Assembly (NCBI RefSeq): GCF_044762855.1
Contig: NZ_JBIWFB010000008.1
Span: 124,001-188,000, forward strand
Direction: 5' to 3'
DNA length: 64,000 nt
Source: Psychrobacillus sp044762855
GTDB taxonomy: Bacteria > Bacillota > Bacilli > Bacillales_A > Planococcaceae
A program made the position numbers and the translations under genes. Shown here in pieces: positions 61,301-64,000 of the stretch (its first letter is position 1; every line of letters starts with the position of its first letter). Under the pieces are notes generated by a model, which saw only the letters and a list, made by a program, of their open reading frames with translations, searched no databases and was not told where the DNA came from.

Positions 61301-63319
61301 ATGAAAAGATTGTTTAATAGTATTTCTATTGAAGTGTATCGATCTCTAATCAGTAATAACCCTGATGCTATTTTCTTATTAGATGTAGATGGCAAAGTAT
61401 TGGATGTCAATAATGCTGTGGTAAATATATTTGGTTATTCGGTTGAAGAAATTTTCGGTATATATTATCCAAATTTATTACTTCCAAGTACAGACCATCA
61501 TGTGGAATCATTAATTGATAAATCATGTAAAGGCGAATCTTTGTCCTATGAAGCAAGTGCATATCATAAAAACGGAAGCATTCTTTACTTACGGGTTAAA
61601 AATGTGCCTATGCTGGAAGAGGGAAAGATTATTGGCGTTATGGTTGTAGCAAAAGATGAAACCGAACTTTTTCAAACGAAATTGACATTACAAGCGACAA
61701 CCGAGAAATTTACTTCAATCTTCAACTCTTCAGCGGAGGCTATAGACATTATAGATATTAATGGAAATGTCATGATGGTCAATCCTGCATTTGAAGAAAT
61801 GTATGGATGGAATAAAAAAGAGCTTCTCGGAAAAGAGTTACCAACGATTCCTAAGAGTCGCTTGGATGCGGTAAAAGAAAGACGAGAAAAAGCAATACTA
61901 GGAGAATATACTCGTGGTTTGGAGGTGGATTGTCTAAAAAAAGACGGTACTTCTATCCATGTTAGCATAACCGTATCACCTCTCTTAAATGGAGAAGAAA
62001 AAGTGGTTGGATTTTTAGGTATTTCTCGGGACATCACAGAAAGAAAAAAAATGGAGTCCGATCTTAGAGATAGTAAAAATCGTTATAAAACCTTATTAAA
62101 TATATCCCCAGAAGCTATTTGTGTTCATAGTCAAGGCGTGATTCGTTATATTAACGAAGCTGGGGCTAAGTTGTTTGGGTACTCTCATCCTAGTGAGTTG
62201 CTGGATCGCCACATTCTGGATTTTACCGATATTAACTCTTGGGAAACAGTCAGTGAGAGTATTCGAATGTCTAAAGAGAATAAATACTTCTCCAAAAAAA
62301 CGTTAGAACAGACAATGTTGAGGTCAGATCGCTCAAAAGTAGAAGTAGAAGCGACAATTCTAGGAATAGAATATGAAGATGAACCAGCAATACAAGTAAT
62401 ATACAGAGATATCACGGAAAGAAAAGTATTATTAGACTCTTTGATCCGCAGTGAAGAAAAATACAGATTAATAGCAGAGAATATGACCGATTTAGTTGCA
62501 ATCATCGACGAAAGCGGCATGTTAAAGTATATATCCCCTTCTTTTCAACCTGTTTTAGGATTTCCATTGGAAGAGTTGCAAGGTAAAAAAGCACGTGATC
62601 AAATACATCTGAAAGACTATGACCAAATTATTCCTTATTTTAACAAACCAAAAAATACAATAGATTCGGTAAAAGTGGAGTTTAGGATAAAGCATACAAC
62701 AAAAGGGTGGCTATGGGTCGAAGCGAAAGCTACCTATTTTATAGACGAAGAACATGGCAAACCCTTCCTACTTGTTGTTTCCCGTGATATTGAAGAAAGA
62801 AGAAGATTACAAGAAGAACTAAAATTCATGGCATTCTATGATAGTTTAACAGGTTTACCAAACCGTAGATTATTCGGACAAAAAATGCAGCAAGCTATTA
62901 AAAAAGCAGAAAGAAATAATGAGCAATTTGCATTATTGTACATGGACATAGATAAATTTAAAAATGTGAATGACAATCTTGGACATTCAATTGGTGATAA
63001 ATTACTAAAGTTGTTTGGGGAGAGAGTGAGTGCCTGCTTACGGAATAGAGACATAATTGCTCGACGAGGAGGAGATGAATTTACTGCCCTATTACTCGAT
63101 ATTAAGGAGGAGAAAGACGCTCTAATTATTGCCAAAAGAGTATTGGCAAGTCTACAACAAGAATGGACAATTGACGGGTATGCCTTTAAAACGACTTCCA
63201 GTATAGGTATCTCCCTTTATCCCCGTGACGGAACAAATATGGAAACATTGATGGCGCATGCAGATAAAGCTTTATACGATGCGAAAGAAAATGGCCGAAA
63301 TAATATTAAGTTTTTTTAA
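61301..63319 (+). CDS. Diguanylate cyclase with four PAS domains
   Basis: 672 aa, soluble (no clear membrane helix). Four PAS domains in a row (about residues 8-130, 132-252, 254-375, 378-505), recognisable by NPDAIFLLDVDGKVLDVNNA, AIDIIDINGNVMMVNPAFEE, AICVHSQGVIRYINEAG and LVAIIDESGMLKYISPSF. The PAC ends VSRDITERKK, IYRDITERK and VSRDIEERRR also mark them. The GGDEF domain (510-672) has DSLTGLPNRRLF, YMDIDKFKNVNDNLGH and RRGGDEF, with an intact I-site RNRD for product inhibition. It makes c-di-GMP in response to small ligands or redox state sensed by the PAS domains. AAAGGG lies before the ATG. Monocistronic. Confidence 0.92.
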   Translation: MKRLFNSISIEVYRSLISNNPDAIFLLDVDGKVLDVNNAVVNIFGYSVEEIFGIYYPNLLLPSTDHHVESLIDKSCKGESLSYEASAYHKNGSILYLRVKNVPMLEEGKIIGVMVVAKDETELFQTKLTLQATTEKFTSIFNSSAEAIDIIDINGNVMMVNPAFEEMYGWNKKELLGKELPTIPKSRLDAVKERREKAILGEYTRGLEVDCLKKDGTSIHVSITVSPLLNGEEKVVGFLGISRDITERKKMESDLRDSKNRYKTLLNISPEAICVHSQGVIRYINEAGAKLFGYSHPSELLDRHILDFTDINSWETVSESIRMSKENKYFSKKTLEQTMLRSDRSKVEVEATILGIEYEDEPAIQVIYRDITERKVLLDSLIRSEEKYRLIAENMTDLVAIIDESGMLKYISPSFQPVLGFPLEELQGKKARDQIHLKDYDQIIPYFNKPKNTIDSVKVEFRIKHTTKGWLWVEAKATYFIDEEHGKPFLLVVSRDIEERRRLQEELKFMAFYDSLTGLPNRRLFGQKMQQAIKKAERNNEQFALLYMDIDKFKNVNDNLGHSIGDKLLKLFGERVSACLRNRDIIARRGGDEFTALLLDIKEEKDALIIAKRVLASLQQEWTIDGYAFKTTSSIGISLYPRDGTNMETLMAHADKALYDAKENGRNNIKFF

Positions 63320-63412
63320 TTTTTAGAATTATAAATATTTTCGGGTGAAAAATCATGAAAAATGTCGATATTAAAAGAACAATGTGCTAATCTGTAATTA
63401 AATAGTCTTTAG

Positions 63413-63427
63413 ACTCACTTGTGAATT
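63413..63427. repeat. 15-bp near-palindrome, copy 2
   Basis: ACTCACTTGTGAATT, the exact reverse complement of the site at 60984-60998, 75 bp before the FapA-like gene. Confidence 0.5.
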
Positions 63428-63501
63428 TATTGAATAGGTATATTGTTATTGTTCGGTCATTTTAATTCTAAATAGACTTAAGGGGAAGGGGGTTTATAAA
63501 T

Positions 63502-64000
63502 ATGGTACAAAATTCTATTACTATAAAAGCAGAAACAATTGAAGAAGCTGTACAAACGGCTCTTAATATTTTGCAATGTAGTACCGATGATATTAATGTT
63601 CAAGTCGTACAACCACCTTCAAGAAGCTTATTTGGTTTAAGAAAACGTTTAGCTGAAGTTAGTATAACAAAAGTAAATTCTTCTGCTGTCTTAATAGAAA
63701 CAACAAGTGGGCAAGAAAAGTCAGCTATTGCTTTCCAGAACAGGGAATTAGATAAACTAATTGAGGAAGTTATGGATGATGATATTCCGAACTTGGAGCA
63801 AGAGAAAGTTATTACACAAATCCTTCTGAAAAAAGAGTTAATAGATAGTAGTGAGAATACTTTTGGTGCCTGGATACAAAATAATAAGGTGTATATACAA
63901 GAAAATGATCAAAGATTACCGATCATCGAAGCAGATGAAAAAGTAAAAGTTTTAGTAAATGGTGAAAGATTAATAAAACCTACACTTGTTACTAGTAATG
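63502..64000 (+). CDS. FapA/DUF342-type protein with Jag-N domain, N-terminal part
   Basis: 166 codons are visible and the gene runs off the window. The N-terminus ITIKAETIEEAVQTALNILQ...FGLRKRLAEV matches the Jag N-terminal domain that precedes the DUF342 (FapA, flagellar/adhesion-associated) beta-solenoid in Bacilli. The following region (NTFGAWIQNNKVYIQ, RLPIIEADEKVKVLVNGE) fits the beginning of that solenoid. AAGGGGAAGGGGG lies 10-20 nt before the ATG. FapA-family proteins have been tied to c-di-GMP and motility control, in keeping with the cyclase gene before it, but its own role is unknown. Confidence 0.7.
   Translation, partial: MVQNSITIKAETIEEAVQTALNILQCSTDDINVQVVQPPSRSLFGLRKRLAEVSITKVNSSAVLIETTSGQEKSAIAFQNRELDKLIEEVMDDDIPNLEQEKVITQILLKKELIDSSENTFGAWIQNNKVYIQENDQRLPIIEADEKVKVLVNGERLIKPTLVTSN

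Overview
The window is from a low-GC Gram-positive bacterium. Nearly every gene has an AGGAGG-type ribosome binding site, TTG and GTG starts are used, there are two SAM-I (S-box) riboswitches, and SigA-type promoters fit the consensus. Gene content (AllFGH allantoin genes, a YrzB-type DUF1292 protein, EcsC, YitJ, a YcdB/SLH exoprotein, a WapI-like protein) suggests Bacillaceae/Planococcaceae, something like Psychrobacillus or Lysinibacillus. The genus is inference. I saw no intact insertion sequence, prophage, rRNA or CRISPR array.

1-9.2 kb: allantoin catabolism. The end of allE, two tandem allD copies, the three oxamate carbamoyltransferase subunits (allF/fdrA, allG/ylbE, allH/ylbF), a carbamate kinase, and allC after a highly structured intergenic repeat. 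Together they take allantoate to oxamate, ammonia, CO2 and one ATP.

9.2-13.9 kb: a c-di-GMP-I riboswitch with its own terminator precedes a STAS-like protein, a GNAT protein and a sensor-less chemoreceptor. A PLP-dependent decarboxylase follows. 14-19.8 kb: an iron alcohol dehydrogenase and a CoA-acylating methylmalonate-semialdehyde dehydrogenase lie behind a near-perfect sigma-54 promoter, next to a sigma-54 activator. A second iron alcohol dehydrogenase is divergent from the activator.

20-23 kb: lipoprotein, 628-aa lipase-like protein without signal peptide, and 115-aa helical protein. The layout resembles the TslA/TilA/TlaA type VII secreted lipase toxin locus of Staphylococcus aureus. 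23-37 kb is accessory or household: a 21-bp tandem repeat, a pentapeptide protein, a GNAT pseudogene, orphan immunity-like small genes (CPCC, WapI-like), a LysR/MFS pair, tRNA-Val, EcsC, a Smr-less MutS2 relative behind a structured leader, an SLH exoprotein, and a small diguanylate cyclase.

37-60 kb: metabolism. metE sits behind tandem SAM-I and adenosylcobalamin riboswitches. Then come a CcpA-type-controlled operon (SorC/DeoR regulator, GatD-like dehydrogenase, FGGY kinase, Rbs-type ABC importer, deoC), a 47-aa gene, the kynurenine operon (kynU-kynA-kynB), a HemY/CgoX-type oxidase, and a SAM-I riboswitch in front of yitJ-metH. The metE and metH systems together form a coherent B12/SAM switch: metE is silenced when either SAM or B12 is plentiful, while metH (B12-dependent) answers only to SAM. 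60-64 kb holds a DUF817 membrane protein, a 4xPAS-GGDEF diguanylate cyclase and the start of a FapA/DUF342 protein. A 15-bp site recurs upstream of both of the last two genes.
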